The notes under the pieces were generated by a model. The model was not told the DNA's origin. It saw only the letters and a program-made list of their open reading frames with translations, and made no database searches. Below, in pieces: positions 1 through 8,895 of a stretch of DNA of 64,000 nt. The stretch comes from Leptobacterium flavescens. Its GTDB lineage: Bacteria; Bacteroidota; Bacteroidia; Flavobacteriales; Flavobacteriaceae. Location: assembly GCF_010671605.1 (NCBI RefSeq), contig NZ_JAABOO010000004.1, forward strand, positions 310,001 to 374,000, read 5' to 3'. Position 1 is the first letter of the stretch. Each line of letters starts with the position of its first letter. A program made the translations under genes and the position numbers.

Positions 1-1073
1 AGCTGATCCAGGCAATTCATGGCCTCCATCAGTTTGTTGAAACCTTTTTCGGAAGCAAGTAATGCATCATTGCTAAAATCAAGGATACTCCTGTAATGCG
101 CCTGAAGAATGAAGAAACGCACCACATTAGGCGCAAAGGCCTTACTGAGTATATCGTTGTTCCCGGAGAATATCTCATTCGGAAGAATGTTGTTCCCGGT
201 AGATTTTGCCATCTTTTTACCGTTCAGGGTAAGCATATTGGCGTGCATCCAGTAATTTACCGGACTATGGCCATTGCAGGCTTCTGCCTGGGCAATTTCA
301 CATTCGTGGTGAGGGAACTTAAGGTCCATTCCACCTCCGTGAATATCGAACTGCTCTCCCAAGTATTTGGTGCTCATGGCAGTACATTCCAGGTGCCACC
401 CCGGGAAACCGTCACTCCAGGGAGAAGGCCATCTCATAATGTGCTGAGGCTCGGCTCTTTTCCATAAAGCAAAATCCTGAGGGTTCCTTTTTTCTGTCTG
501 CCCTGATAATTCTCTGGTATTGTGTATCAGGTCTTCTATGTTCCTTCCGCTCAGCTTTCCGTAATTATTGGTCTCATTAAACTTCAGGACATCAAAATAT
601 ACGGAACCGTTCACTTCATAGGCCAGTCCTTTATCCATGATCTCTTTAATGATCTCTATCTGCTCTATAATGTGTCCGGTAGCGGTGGGTTCTATACTTG
701 GAGGGAGGAAGTTGAATTTCTGAAGGATCGTATGAAAATCCACGGTATAACGTTGTACGACCTCCATCGGTTCTATCTGCTCCAGGCGTGCTTTTTTGGC
801 GATCCTGTCTTCTCCTTCATCGGCATCGTTCTCAAGATGGCCTGCATCCGTAATATTACGAACATAGCGCACTTTGTAGCCAAGATGTTTCAGGTAGCGA
901 AAAATAACATCAAAAGACATAAAGGTCCTTACATTACCCAAATGTACATTGCTGTAAACGGTAGGGCCACATACGTACATTCCGATATGGCCTTCGTTTA
1001 TGGGTTTGAAAATATCTTTTTGTCCGGTAAGTGAGTTATAGATCTTTAATTCCTGGTCTTGGTACAGTTGCAT
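1..1073 (-). CDS. cysS: Cysteinyl-tRNA synthetase, 3' end cut by window edge
   Basis: Charges tRNA-Cys with cysteine in the cytoplasm. About 357 codons are visible from the ATG at 1073 down to base 1, with no stop, so the C-terminal part lies outside the window. The class I signature is present: the N-terminal [13 protein letters not shown] stretch carries the HIGH-type motif (HLGN). KKMAKSTGN near the window edge is the KMSKS loop. The zinc and substrate site is seen in WHLECTAMS and in the [13 protein letters not shown] stretch. It lies 56 bases downstream of folE on the same strand and may be co-transcribed with it. The identification is secure; only the missing 3' end is unknown. Confidence 0.95.
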   Translation of the reverse strand, partial: MQLYQDQELKIYNSLTGQKDIFKPINEGHIGMYVCGPTVYSNVHLGNVRTFMSFDVIFRYLKHLGYKVRYVRNITDAGHLENDADEGEDRIAKKARLEQIEPMEVVQRYTVDFHTILQKFNFLPPSIEPTATGHIIEQIEIIKEIMDKGLAYEVNGSVYFDVLKFNETNNYGKLSGRNIEDLIHNTRELSGQTEKRNPQDFALWKRAEPQHIMRWPSPWSDGFPGWHLECTAMSTKYLGEQFDIHGGGMDLKFPHHECEIAQAEACNGHSPVNYWMHANMLTLNGKKMAKSTGNNILPNEIFSGNNDILSKAFAPNVVRFFILQAHYRSILDFSNDALLASEKGFNKLMEAMNCLDQ

Positions 1074-1129
1074 TTTTCTGTTGCTGGTTTATTCGCGGAT
1101 TGAACTACATATTTTCAGGGAGGGTTCCT

Positions 1130-1810
1130 CTAGAATTCCGTATCGAGCTTTATATAATCCAGAAGCTCTCTTCGCACGGCAGTTTCTTTGAACCTTCCAC
1201 CAAATTCGGCAGTAACCGTACTACTTTCAATATCTCTGATCCCTCTGGAATTAACACATAGGTGTTTTGCATCGATCACACAAGCTACGTCTTTAGTTCC
1301 AAGTACTTTTTGTAGCTCCTGAACGATCTGCATGGTCATCCTTTCCTGAACCTGAGGTCTTTTGGCGAAATAATCAACAATTCTGTTCATCTTGGACAGT
1401 CCTACAACTTTTCCTTTGGAGATATAAGCAATATGTGCTTTTCCAACGATAGGCAGGAGGTGATGCTCACAGGTAGAATATACGGTGATATTCTTTTCTA
1501 CCAACATTTCGCCGTATTTGTATTTATTTTCAAAAGTAGAAGCGCTCGGTTTTTTATCAGGACGAAGGCCTCCGAAGATCTCTTTTACGAACATTTTAGC
1601 AACCCTTCTCGGAGTTCCTCTTAAACTGTCGTCTGTAAGATCGAGTCCGAGAGTTTCCATGATGCTGTAAACATCCTGTTGGATACGCTCTATTTTTTCG
1701 TCATCAGATATTTCAAAGGCATCATCTCTGAGCGGGGTCTCCGCTGCAGAAGAAGCGTGATTATCGCCTATTTCTTCAAATTGCTCTTCTAATATTTTGT
1801 CTATTTTCAT
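1130..1810 (-). CDS. folE: GTP cyclohydrolase I
   Basis: Converts GTP to 7,8-dihydroneopterin triphosphate, the first step of folate biosynthesis, as a cytoplasmic oligomer. The 226-residue protein has the family motifs: RGTPRRVAKMF, then CEHHLLP, whose Cys binds zinc and whose His residues are in the active site. HLCVNSRGI supplies the second zinc Cys. The reading frame is open 14 codons further upstream to an ATG at 1852. I prefer the ATG at 1810, where a typical N-terminus (MKIDKILEEQFEE) begins. A -7 element lies about 90 bases upstream. folP, a later enzyme of the pathway, is at 16354-17178. Confidence 0.95.
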   Translation of the reverse strand: MKIDKILEEQFEEIGDNHASSAAETPLRDDAFEISDDEKIERIQQDVYSIMETLGLDLTDDSLRGTPRRVAKMFVKEIFGGLRPDKKPSASTFENKYKYGEMLVEKNITVYSTCEHHLLPIVGKAHIAYISKGKVVGLSKMNRIVDYFAKRPQVQERMTMQIVQELQKVLGTKDVACVIDAKHLCVNSRGIRDIESSTVTAEFGGRFKETAVRRELLDYIKLDTEF

Positions 1811-1901
1811 CTGTTTTTCTTTTTGAGTCGGATATTCGAAAGAACATTTCAAAATTCAGTCAAATAACACCATTTCACAGCAAAAAATTATTACAAGGCC
1901 A

Positions 1902-1909
1902 CAAAGATA
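1902..1909 (-). promoter_or_regulatory. Candidate -7 promoter element for folE
   Basis: On the minus strand this reads TATCTTTG, a full match to the Bacteroidota -7 consensus TAnnTTTG. It is about 90 bases upstream of the folE start. No TTG is found at the expected 19-20 base distance, so only half of the promoter is recognisable. Confidence 0.45.
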
Positions 1910-1967
1910 AGTAAATAATGGAGAAGAAAGGCTATTTAACAACATCTTAAGTATTTGCAGGTTGTAT

Positions 1968-1996
1968 AAAAAAACCGGGGATAACCCCGGTTTTTA
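1968..1996 (-). terminator. Rho-independent terminator after the FadL-like gene
   Basis: A GC-rich stem (ACCGGGG paired with CCCCGGT) around a short loop is flanked by A and T runs. On the minus strand the hairpin ends in a run of T. It lies 19 bases after the stop of the FadL-like gene and should end that transcript. It also separates it from folE downstream. Confidence 0.8.
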
Positions 1997-2014
1997 CTGG
2001 CTTGTCGTAAATTG

Positions 2015-3526
2015 TTATAGATTGAAACTTACAGATAAAGTCACGTTAGAATTTGTGTTATCGATATTTGCCTGGGTGGTCAGACCCGTGTCAAATAAAG
2101 CTTGATTAATATCCCGTTGTGATTGGCTGAATGCGAGGTCTATTTTGGTAGGGCCAAAATTATAACCCAAACCAACGGAAAAGGCCGTAAGGTCTCCAAT
2201 GGTATTCTCATTTTCGTACGGACTTTCCTCAAAACGGTAACCGCCTCTTAAACTCAGCTGCTTTATCTTGTATTCGCCTCCGACCCTGTAGGTGGAAACG
2301 GCTTTTAACTGACTGCTTATAAAATTATTTTCGGAAGCAAAGGCCGGATCTGAAGTAGGTCTTAACTCAGCATTTGAAAAATCCTGATAACCGTAATCAA
2401 AACTCAAAAGTCCTTCCTGCCCGAATACAAGGGCAATACTTCCGGTTGCTTTAGCAGGGATCTGTATCCTGTATGTCGGGAATACATTTATCTGCGAGAA
2501 ATTAATAAAATCGATCTCATTATCAGCCAGGTTGGAATTGATCCTTTGCGACAACTCATCCTGGAACCTGTACCATGTAGGCGATTGGTAACTTGCACCT
2601 ATTCTCACCACATCGTTTACTTTAAGGATAGCTCCCACATCAAAGGAAAATCCATCTCCGAAAGTACGCTGTAAATTATCGAAGTTAACGAATTCCAGTG
2701 CTGATCCTGCATCATAACCATCCTCATCAAAGAGGGTAAGTTTTTCAAAGTTCACATCATAGAAATTAAGAGAAGCTCCCAGGTACAGACGACCTCTGTA
2801 TTCTGTGGCAAAGTTTGCAGTGAATTTGCTGTTTTGCCCACTGGTTATCTGAAGGAACTCCTGATTTACATTTGTGAAAGTAGCATTGGAAACGTATTGT
2901 GTATTTGCATCGTCATTAGGATCTACCGGATCTATTACACCTCCGAAAAACCCTAGAAATGCCTGTTGCGGACCGAAACCGAGATCGGAACCTATATTCA
3001 GGTATGCTTCCTCGATTAATTCTCCGTCCTGAATAAGGATGGGCCCGAGGGCTTGTCCCTGTGCAAAATTCAGAAAATATTGATCTATCGATTGATTGGA
3101 GGTTCCCCTGGCCAGGAATTCATCGTCATAATTGTTAACGATCTCATAGTTAAAGGCCAGTGTTATCTTTCTCCAATCCGAATCTTCGTTACCGTCTTTA
3201 AATACCAATACGCCTCCTGCCTGGTTAAGTTCTACGTTATCCAGATCAGTCTCGGTAAACCCGTTAAAATAGGAAGTTTGATTGTTCCTGTGATAATTGG
3301 TAGCCGAGAACGTAATGTAATTGTTGTTGAATACAGCTGTTCCCGCGGGATTCACATTGATGGCCGAAAGGTCTCCACCAAGGGCTCCGAAAGCGCCGCT
3401 CAGGGCTCTGAAACGAGCCGTTCCCTGTATATCTTCCAATCCATAACGAAGTACATCGTTTATGTTTTGGGCATTAGTTTCCACTGCAGTGGCAAGCACC
3501 GCTAAAATCAGTAATATTTTTTTCAT
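2015..3526 (-). CDS. Outer-membrane OmpP1/FadL-family transport protein
   Basis: A 503-residue outer-membrane beta-barrel protein, probably a channel for hydrophobic compounds by family analogy; the substrate is unknown. The first 20 residues (MKKILLILAVLATAVETNAQ) are a cleavable signal peptide. The N-terminus then shows the FadL-like plug pattern with ALSGAFGALGGDLSAINVNPAG. The rest is alternating aromatic/polar beta-strand sequence ending in VTLSVSFNL, typical of a terminal barrel strand. It starts 31 bases after the stop of the Gly/Tyr-rich lipoprotein gene, so the two probably form one transcript ended by the hairpin at 1968-1996. Bacteroidota homologues are often labelled hemin receptor, which I do not consider supported here. 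Confidence 0.8.
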   Translation of the reverse strand: MKKILLILAVLATAVETNAQNINDVLRYGLEDIQGTARFRALSGAFGALGGDLSAINVNPAGTAVFNNNYITFSATNYHRNNQTSYFNGFTETDLDNVELNQAGGVLVFKDGNEDSDWRKITLAFNYEIVNNYDDEFLARGTSNQSIDQYFLNFAQGQALGPILIQDGELIEEAYLNIGSDLGFGPQQAFLGFFGGVIDPVDPNDDANTQYVSNATFTNVNQEFLQITSGQNSKFTANFATEYRGRLYLGASLNFYDVNFEKLTLFDEDGYDAGSALEFVNFDNLQRTFGDGFSFDVGAILKVNDVVRIGASYQSPTWYRFQDELSQRINSNLADNEIDFINFSQINVFPTYRIQIPAKATGSIALVFGQEGLLSFDYGYQDFSNAELRPTSDPAFASENNFISSQLKAVSTYRVGGEYKIKQLSLRGGYRFEESPYENENTIGDLTAFSVGLGYNFGPTKIDLAFSQSQRDINQALFDTGLTTQANIDNTNSNVTLSVSFNL

Positions 3527-3557
3527 AGGTGTTTAGATTGTAGAATTGATGAATGCT

Positions 3558-4790
3558 TTAGTTTCTTCTTCCTCTGCCTCCTGAAGATCTGCTACCCGAA
3601 GATCTTCCTCCCGAAGAACTTCTGATCGAAGCTCTTGAAGAGCCTGAACTGGATGGCGATCTGTATGAACTGGATTTACTGGACGAATTCGATCTGTAAG
3701 AACTCGACCTTCTTGAGGAGTTACCCGAAGATCTGTAGGAACTTCCGGAACGATTACCTGAAGACCTGTAAGAACTTCCGGAGCGATTACCTCTATATGT
3801 AGAATTGCTCCTGTTTCTGTACGAAGAATTATTTCTGTATGAAGAATTACTTCTGGTTCCCGAATAGGTAGACCTGCGTCCGTAATCTGTTGTTCTGTAT
3901 CCGGCTGCACTTCTGTCTGCCCTTATTCTTGCGCTATTGTTATAGCTTCTGTACCCTCTTCTGTTTGCAATGCTTTGTCTGCCTGTTGCAGATGTACCTA
4001 CATTTGACCTTCCTCTACGGGCCACTGCAGTACGTCCGTTAACAGAAGTGACACCTCTGTTGTTGCCGTAATATCCTCTTCTGCTGTTTACTCTGGAATA
4101 AGCCGAAGCTACCCTGCCGTTTACATAGAATCTTCCGAAGCGGTTAAAAGGCCTGCCATAGAATCCTCCTCCGTAAAAGGCGAATCCGTAGCCTCCGTAT
4201 CCGTAAAACGGATAATAGAAAGGATCGTAGAATCCTCCGAAGCCAAAGAAAGGGCTCCCGTAAAAACCAAAGAAAGGATCTCCGTAAAAGCCAAAACCAG
4301 AACCGTAACCAAAACCGTAAAAAGGATGTCCGAATCCGAATCTGCCGAATCTACCGAACCTTCCAAAACCGAAGCCTCCGAAAAACGGACTTGAATATAC
4401 GTTTAGGGAAATACCTTCAGGATTTTCTCCCCATCCCGGATTTCCGTAGCTGTATTGATTTGAATATTCTCCAACAATATCTAAACTGTCCTGAACTACA
4501 GTACTGGAATAAGCATCGATATCTGTAAATACCGCTCCTTCTTCACTCAGTATTTCTTCATACTCCTGGGCTTTCTGCCCAAAATAACTTTCATACTGAA
4601 CTGCATCTTCATCTTTGACAACTACCTCCTCTTTCTTTTTGGTATACGGAGAACTGTCGTCATTATATATTCCGTCATTATCGTAATAAGAAGCCTGCTG
4701 ATAGGAACCACATGCAGTTACCAGAACGGCAACAAGCGGAATCAGCAAGAAGATTCTGTTTCTTGAGAGGTAGCTAGAAATTTTCATCAT
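3558..4790 (-). CDS. Low-complexity lipoprotein, Gly/Phe/Tyr-rich then Ser/Arg-rich
   Basis: A 410-residue predicted lipoprotein of unknown function. Residues 1-27 are a lipoprotein signal with lipobox VTAC (Cys27). Residues about 28-110 are acidic. About 115-215 is dominated by Gly, Phe and Tyr in FYGDPFFGFYGS-type repeats. The last 200 residues are Ser/Arg/Asn/Gly-rich, ending in GGRGRRN. Homologues in flavobacteria are sometimes mislabelled vitellogenin II. The order (acidic, aromatic-Gly, basic) suggests a disordered, self-associating cell-envelope protein, which is inference. It precedes the FadL-like gene by 31 bases and runs divergent from proS. The ATG at 4787 is an equally possible start. 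Confidence 0.75.
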   Translation of the reverse strand: MMKISSYLSRNRIFLLIPLVAVLVTACGSYQQASYYDNDGIYNDDSSPYTKKKEEVVVKDEDAVQYESYFGQKAQEYEEILSEEGAVFTDIDAYSSTVVQDSLDIVGEYSNQYSYGNPGWGENPEGISLNVYSSPFFGGFGFGRFGRFGRFGFGHPFYGFGYGSGFGFYGDPFFGFYGSPFFGFGGFYDPFYYPFYGYGGYGFAFYGGGFYGRPFNRFGRFYVNGRVASAYSRVNSRRGYYGNNRGVTSVNGRTAVARRGRSNVGTSATGRQSIANRRGYRSYNNSARIRADRSAAGYRTTDYGRRSTYSGTRSNSSYRNNSSYRNRSNSTYRGNRSGSSYRSSGNRSGSSYRSSGNSSRRSSSYRSNSSSKSSSYRSPSSSGSSRASIRSSSGGRSSGSRSSGGRGRRN

Positions 4791-4815
4791 TACAAGTTTT
4801 TATTGTTGTACATTA

Positions 4816-4823
4816 CAAAAATA
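4816..4823 (-). promoter_or_regulatory. Candidate -7 promoter element for the low-complexity lipoprotein gene
   Basis: Minus-strand TATTTTTG matches TAnnTTTG fully and is 26 bases upstream of the ATG at 4790. A TTG is present upstream but not at the usual spacing. It would drive the lipoprotein/FadL-like pair. Confidence 0.5.
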
Positions 4824-4887
4824 GTTAGTTTTGCGCAACTATTTTTTTATTTAACAAAGTCACAATATTTGTGCCAAACTATTGATA

Positions 4888-6366
4888 ATGGGTAAGAAAT
4901 TGACCAAAAGAGCTGAAGATTATTCAAAGTGGTATAACGAACTCGTTGTAAAGGCCGACCTGGCTGAGAATTCGGGAGTTAGAGGTTGTATGGTGATCAA
5001 ACCGTACGGTTTTGCAATCTGGGAGAAAATGCAAGCCGAATTAGATAGAATGTTTAAAGAAACAGGCCATCAAAACGCTTATTTCCCCCTTTTTGTCCCT
5101 AAAAGTTTGTTCGAAGCCGAGGAAAAAAATGCCGAAGGCTTTGCTAAAGAGTGTGCAGTTGTAACCCATTACCGATTAAAAAATGATCCGGATAAGGAAG
5201 GAAAGCTTATGGTGGATCCGGAAGCTAAACTGGAAGAAGAGCTTGTGGTTCGTCCTACCAGTGAGGCTATTATCTGGAATACCTATAAGAACTGGATACA
5301 GTCATACAGAGATTTGCCTATCCTCATTAACCAGTGGGCCAATGTTGTGCGTTGGGAAATGAGAACAAGGTTGTTTTTGAGGACAGCCGAGTTTTTATGG
5401 CAGGAAGGGCATACGGCTCACGCTACCAAAGATGAAGCTATTGCAGAGACTGTACAAATGAATGATATATATGCCGAATTCGTTGAGAATTTTATGGCGG
5501 TACCCGTAATTAAGGGGGTTAAAAGTGAAAGCGAACGTTTTGCCGGAGCAGAGGATACTTACTGTATTGAGGCTCTTATGCAGGACGGGAAAGCACTTCA
5601 GGCAGGAACATCGCATTTCCTTGGACAGAATTTCGCTAAGGCATTTGATGTGAAATTTGCCAATAAAGAAGGGAAGCAGGATTATGTATGGGCAACTTCA
5701 TGGGGGGTTTCTACCCGTTTAATGGGAGCTCTGATCATGACGCATAGCGATGATAACGGTCTGATACTTCCTCCTAATCTGGCGCCAATACAGGTGGCCA
5801 TTGTTCCGATCTATAAAGGGGAGGAGCAGCTGGATGCTATTTCGGAACGAATCGCACCATTGGTAAAAGAATTGAGAGCAAAGGGAATTTCAGTTAAATA
5901 CGACAATCGCGATACGCATAAACCAGGATTTAAATTCAATGAGTACGAATTAAAAGGAGTACCTGTAAGACTGGCGATCGGTCAGAGAGATATGGAAAAC
6001 GGGACTTTTGAGGTAGCCAGAAGGGATACTCTGGAGAAGGAAACCGTTGCCGAAGCCGATGTAGTGGCCAAAATAGAGGAGTTGCTTGAGGATATTCAGA
6101 AGAATATGTATAAAAAAGCCCTCGATTACAGAGAGTCGCATATTACAGAGGTAAATGATTTTGAGGAATTCAAGGAGGTGCTGGAAGCTAAAGGAGGTTT
6201 CTTATCGGCGCACTGGGATGGTACTGCCGAAACCGAAGAGAAAATAAAAGAGCTGACAAAGGCAACTATACGTTGTATTCCTATGGATGCCAAAGAAGAG
6301 GCCGGACAATGCGTTTTTAGTGGAAAACCCTCTAATCGTAGAGTGTTGTTTGCCAAGGCTTATTAA
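4888..6366 (+). CDS. proS: Prolyl-tRNA synthetase, archaeal/eukaryal-type short form
   Basis: Attaches proline to tRNA-Pro. It is a class II synthetase of 492 residues. Motif 2 is seen in [16 protein letters not shown] and motif 3 in [19 protein letters not shown]. There is no room for the editing insertion of the long bacterial ProRS between motifs 2 and 3. The protein ends in the extra C-terminal domain ([18 protein letters not shown]) seen in the archaeal/eukaryal-like class. The frame extends two codons upstream to a TTG at 4882, but the ATG at 4888 starting [13 protein letters not shown] is the natural start. It is followed by the tRNA-Glu pair. Confidence 0.96.
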   Translation: MGKKLTKRAEDYSKWYNELVVKADLAENSGVRGCMVIKPYGFAIWEKMQAELDRMFKETGHQNAYFPLFVPKSLFEAEEKNAEGFAKECAVVTHYRLKNDPDKEGKLMVDPEAKLEEELVVRPTSEAIIWNTYKNWIQSYRDLPILINQWANVVRWEMRTRLFLRTAEFLWQEGHTAHATKDEAIAETVQMNDIYAEFVENFMAVPVIKGVKSESERFAGAEDTYCIEALMQDGKALQAGTSHFLGQNFAKAFDVKFANKEGKQDYVWATSWGVSTRLMGALIMTHSDDNGLILPPNLAPIQVAIVPIYKGEEQLDAISERIAPLVKELRAKGISVKYDNRDTHKPGFKFNEYELKGVPVRLAIGQRDMENGTFEVARRDTLEKETVAEADVVAKIEELLEDIQKNMYKKALDYRESHITEVNDFEEFKEVLEAKGGFLSAHWDGTAETEEKIKELTKATIRCIPMDAKEEAGQCVFSGKPSNRRVLFAKAY

Positions 6367-6394
6367 TTTTTTTCAAAAAAATATTTTATAGCTA

Positions 6395-6424
6395 TTGCAA
6401 TAGTTAAAAATAGTTGTATTTTTG
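6395..6424 (+). promoter_or_regulatory. Promoter of the tRNA-Glu / rpsT unit
   Basis: TTG at 6395-6397 is followed by exactly 19 bases and then TATTTTTG at 6417-6424. This is a complete match to the Bacteroidota -33/-7 pair. It ends 22 bases before the first tRNA, and it is the best promoter in the window. No second promoter is visible before the second tRNA or rpsT. Confidence 0.8.
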
Positions 6425-6445
6425 CATCCGCAATATGAAAAAAAT

Positions 6446-6517
6446 GGTCCGTTCGTCTAGGGGTTAGGACGCCAGGTTTTCATCCTGGTAACAGGGGTTC
6501 GATTCCCCTACGGACTA
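6446..6517 (+). tRNA. tRNA-Glu (anticodon TTC), copy 1
   Basis: A 72-base cloverleaf. The acceptor arm GGTCCGT pairs with ACGGACT, with a G-U at the first pair. The D arm is in TCTAGGGGTTAGGA, the anticodon stem CCAGG/CCTGG encloses the TTC anticodon, and the T loop is GTTCGATTC. CCA is not encoded; the bases after the discriminator A are CAA. Confidence 0.97.
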
Positions 6518-6576
6518 CAAAAGTTCATTAAAATACAAAATCGGTAATTTTTTTTATATTAGTTACTGATTTTTAT

Positions 6577-6648
6577 GGTCCGTTCGTCTAGGGGTTAGGA
6601 CGCCAGGTTTTCATCCTGGTAACAGGGGTTCGATTCCCCTACGGACTA
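6577..6648 (+). tRNA. tRNA-Glu (anticodon TTC), copy 2
   Basis: Identical in every base to the copy 131 bases upstream. The identity covers 6575-6651 against 6444-6520, so it includes two bases before and three after the mature tRNA. This indicates a recent tandem duplication or gene conversion. No separate promoter is visible in the 59 bases between the copies, so it is probably processed from the same transcript. Confidence 0.97.
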
Positions 6649-6714
6649 CAAGATTTACAATTAATAAGCGGAATGAAAAGATGATGTCCGCAAGAAAGTA
6701 GTAAAAAGAAGAAA

Positions 6715-6969
6715 ATGGCAAATCACAAGTCAGCATTAAAAAGAATCAGAAGCAACGAGACAAAAAGGTTGAGAAATAAATATCAGCACAAAACTACTCG
6801 TAATGCTATCAAAAAATTACGTGGTACGGAAGATGCTAAGGAGGCTTCGGCTTTATTTCCAAAAGTAGCTTCTATGATAGATAAGTTGGCAAAGAGAAAT
6901 ATTATCCATGATAATAAAGCAGCTAACCTAAAAAGTAGCTTGGCTAAGCACGTTGCCAAATTAGCGTAA
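6715..6969 (+). CDS. rpsT: 30S ribosomal protein S20
   Basis: Binds 16S rRNA during small-subunit assembly. The 84-residue, Lys/Arg-rich protein begins [22 protein letters not shown], diagnostic for S20, and has the usual length for Bacteroidota. It starts 66 bases after the second tRNA-Glu with no intervening promoter or terminator. It is followed by a hairpin terminator at 6999. A tRNA/S20 mixed transcript is therefore likely. Confidence 0.97.
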   Translation: MANHKSALKRIRSNETKRLRNKYQHKTTRNAIKKLRGTEDAKEASALFPKVASMIDKLAKRNIIHDNKAANLKSSLAKHVAKLA

Positions 6970-6998
6970 ACAAAGTTTAGTGAAAATATATAGCGGAG

Positions 6999-7026
6999 AC
7001 GCCTCACGAAAGTGGGGCGTTTTTGT
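6999..7026 (+). terminator. Rho-independent terminator after rpsT
   Basis: ACGCCTCAC and GTGGGGCGT form a 9-bp stem with one G-U pair around a GAAA tetraloop. A T-rich run (TTTTTGTGTTTTT) follows directly. It begins 29 bases after the rpsT stop. Confidence 0.9.
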
Positions 7027-7112
7027 GTTTTTATCTTTTGATGAAGTTGCGATCGCACCTGTGGTTACTTCTGTAGAAATTAAATCTTTATCTTTAGGTA
7101 AAAACCAACCAG

Positions 7113-8837
7113 ATGAAAAAAATACTTCTCTTTGTATGGGTAGTCGCTCTTTTGGCTTCCTGTAAGACAGAAACCTCCGGCCTGACCATTAACGTTTCTT
7201 TTTCCGATTCGGTGAGTACTGAACCACTGGACGGCCGTCTGCTCTTAATGTTATCTGACAACGATACAAACGAACCGAGATTTCAGATCAATACAGGTTT
7301 GAACACACAGCTTATTTACGGAAAGAATGTGGAAGGTATGCAGGCAGGCGATCAAATAGGTTTTGATAAAGAGGTTTTCGGTTATCCCATAGAAAGCCTG
7401 GCAGACCTTAAGCCGGGTGAATACTATGTTCAGGCTTTATTACATACCTACGAGACTTTTGAGCTTTCTACCGGGCATACGGTAAAACTACCGATGGATA
7501 ACGGGGAAGGACAACAGTGGAACCGCTCTCCCGGGAATCTTTACAGTAAAACGGTTAAAGTGAATATCGATCCGGGAAATCCTTCGGAGATCAATATTGT
7601 AATGGATCAGAAAATACCGGAGATCGTGGAGCCGGAGGACACCCAGTGGATAAAACATATTAAGATTAGATCTGAGAAACTTTCGGAGTTCTGGGGAAGG
7701 GATATGTACCTGGGAGCACATGTGCTTTTACCCAAGGGATTTGATGAGCATCCGGAAGCCAAATATCCGTTAATGATATTTCACGGGCACTTTCCATCAG
7801 ACTTTGGCGGATTTCGGACCACACCTCCGGATCCTGAGCTGAAACCCGAATACTCAGCGCGCTTTGACCTGGAGGGTTATAATATAATCCAGCAACAGGA
7901 AGCCTACGATTTTTATCAGCGTTGGATAAGTGAAGAATTCCCCAGATTCCTGATCATTCAGATCCAGCACCCCACCCCGTATTACGACGACTCCTATGCG
8001 GTGAACTCTGCCAGTCAGGGGCCGTACGGCGATGCTATTACCCACGAACTTATTCCACATATAGAAAAGGAATTCAGGGGGCAGGGTGAAGCCTGGTCAC
8101 GATTCCTTTACGGAGGCTCTACAGGTGGCTGGGAAGCATTGGCGGTACAGGTAAAATACCCTGATTTTTATAATGGTTGTTTTGCGGCTTGTCCTGACCC
8201 GATAGATTTCAGAGCGTATTGTCTGACCAATATATATGAAGATGAGAACGCCTATTATTACGATAGCGATCACAGGAAAATGGAAGTACCTGCCCGCAGG
8301 GATTATCTGGGGAATGTTTCCAGTACCCTGAGATCCATGAATCACCTGGAGCTGGTGCTGGGAGATAGGTCCCGTTCCGGACAACAGTGGGATATATGGG
8401 AAGCTACCTATTCGCCACAGGGAGATGACGGTTACCCTAAGAGATTATGGGATAAATACACAGGAGATATAGATCATGAGGTTGCGGAATACTGGAAGGA
8501 GAACTACGATCTGCGGCATATCATGGAAAAGAATTGGAACGAGCTCGGGCCCAGGCTGAGAGGGAAGATCCATATTTATTGCGGAGACATGGATAATTAC
8601 TATCTCAATAATGCGGTGTACCTGATGGAAGATTTCCTCGAAAACACCACTAACCCCTATTATGAGGGAGAAGTTGCCTATGGTGACAGGGCTGAGCATT
8701 GCTGGAACGGGGATCCTGAGCAGCCCAATCATATTTCCCGCCTGCGATACAACAGTATGTATGTACCCAAGATCATGAAGCGCATTGCCGAAAGCGCACC
8801 TAAAGATGCCGATCTGAACAGTTGGCGATATAAATAG
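7113..8837 (+). CDS. Secreted alpha/beta-hydrolase (esterase-like) lipoprotein
   Basis: A 574-residue predicted lipoprotein; the lipobox is LLASC with Cys17. Residues about 20-175 form a beta-rich N-terminal domain that I do not recognise. From about 185 the sequence resembles an esterase-D-type alpha/beta hydrolase, with KYPLMIFHGHFPSDFGG as an oxyanion-side strand. The nucleophile elbow is GGSTGG (Ser336 within G-x-S-x-G). A late His is in YGDRAEHCW. The substrate is unknown; an ester of a glycan or peptide is possible. The residue after the Cys is Lys-Thr-Glu, so surface exposure is unclear. It stands alone between two terminators. Confidence 0.7.
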   Translation: MKKILLFVWVVALLASCKTETSGLTINVSFSDSVSTEPLDGRLLLMLSDNDTNEPRFQINTGLNTQLIYGKNVEGMQAGDQIGFDKEVFGYPIESLADLKPGEYYVQALLHTYETFELSTGHTVKLPMDNGEGQQWNRSPGNLYSKTVKVNIDPGNPSEINIVMDQKIPEIVEPEDTQWIKHIKIRSEKLSEFWGRDMYLGAHVLLPKGFDEHPEAKYPLMIFHGHFPSDFGGFRTTPPDPELKPEYSARFDLEGYNIIQQQEAYDFYQRWISEEFPRFLIIQIQHPTPYYDDSYAVNSASQGPYGDAITHELIPHIEKEFRGQGEAWSRFLYGGSTGGWEALAVQVKYPDFYNGCFAACPDPIDFRAYCLTNIYEDENAYYYDSDHRKMEVPARRDYLGNVSSTLRSMNHLELVLGDRSRSGQQWDIWEATYSPQGDDGYPKRLWDKYTGDIDHEVAEYWKENYDLRHIMEKNWNELGPRLRGKIHIYCGDMDNYYLNNAVYLMEDFLENTTNPYYEGEVAYGDRAEHCWNGDPEQPNHISRLRYNSMYVPKIMKRIAESAPKDADLNSWRYK

Positions 8838-8847
8838 AAATACAAAA

Positions 8848-8870
8848 AAATCCCGCTTCTGGCGGGATTT
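8848..8870. terminator. Bidirectional terminator between the esterase gene and rho
   Basis: AAATCCCGC and GCGGGATTT form a perfect stem, with A and T runs on both sides. It lies 10 bases after the esterase stop and 25 bases past the convergent rho stop. It can therefore serve both genes. Confidence 0.88.
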
Positions 8871-8895
8871 TCTAATATATGGAAATAATATATCC

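Noticed and set aside
522-1034. Long plus-strand ORF opposite cysS
   Set aside because: It lies antisense to clear cysteinyl-tRNA synthetase sequence, has no recognisable motif and no promoter. It is a by-product of codon use on the other strand.
3533-3910. 125-codon minus-strand ORF overlapping the Ser/Arg-rich lipoprotein tail
   Set aside because: It is the same repetitive DNA read in another frame (Glu/Val/Leu-rich repeats). The lipoprotein frame has a signal peptide and lipobox.
6446-6648. tRNA pair as attachment site of a mobile element
   Set aside because: No integrase, no partial tRNA copy at a distance and no foreign-looking block nearby. The repeat is a plain tandem tRNA duplication.
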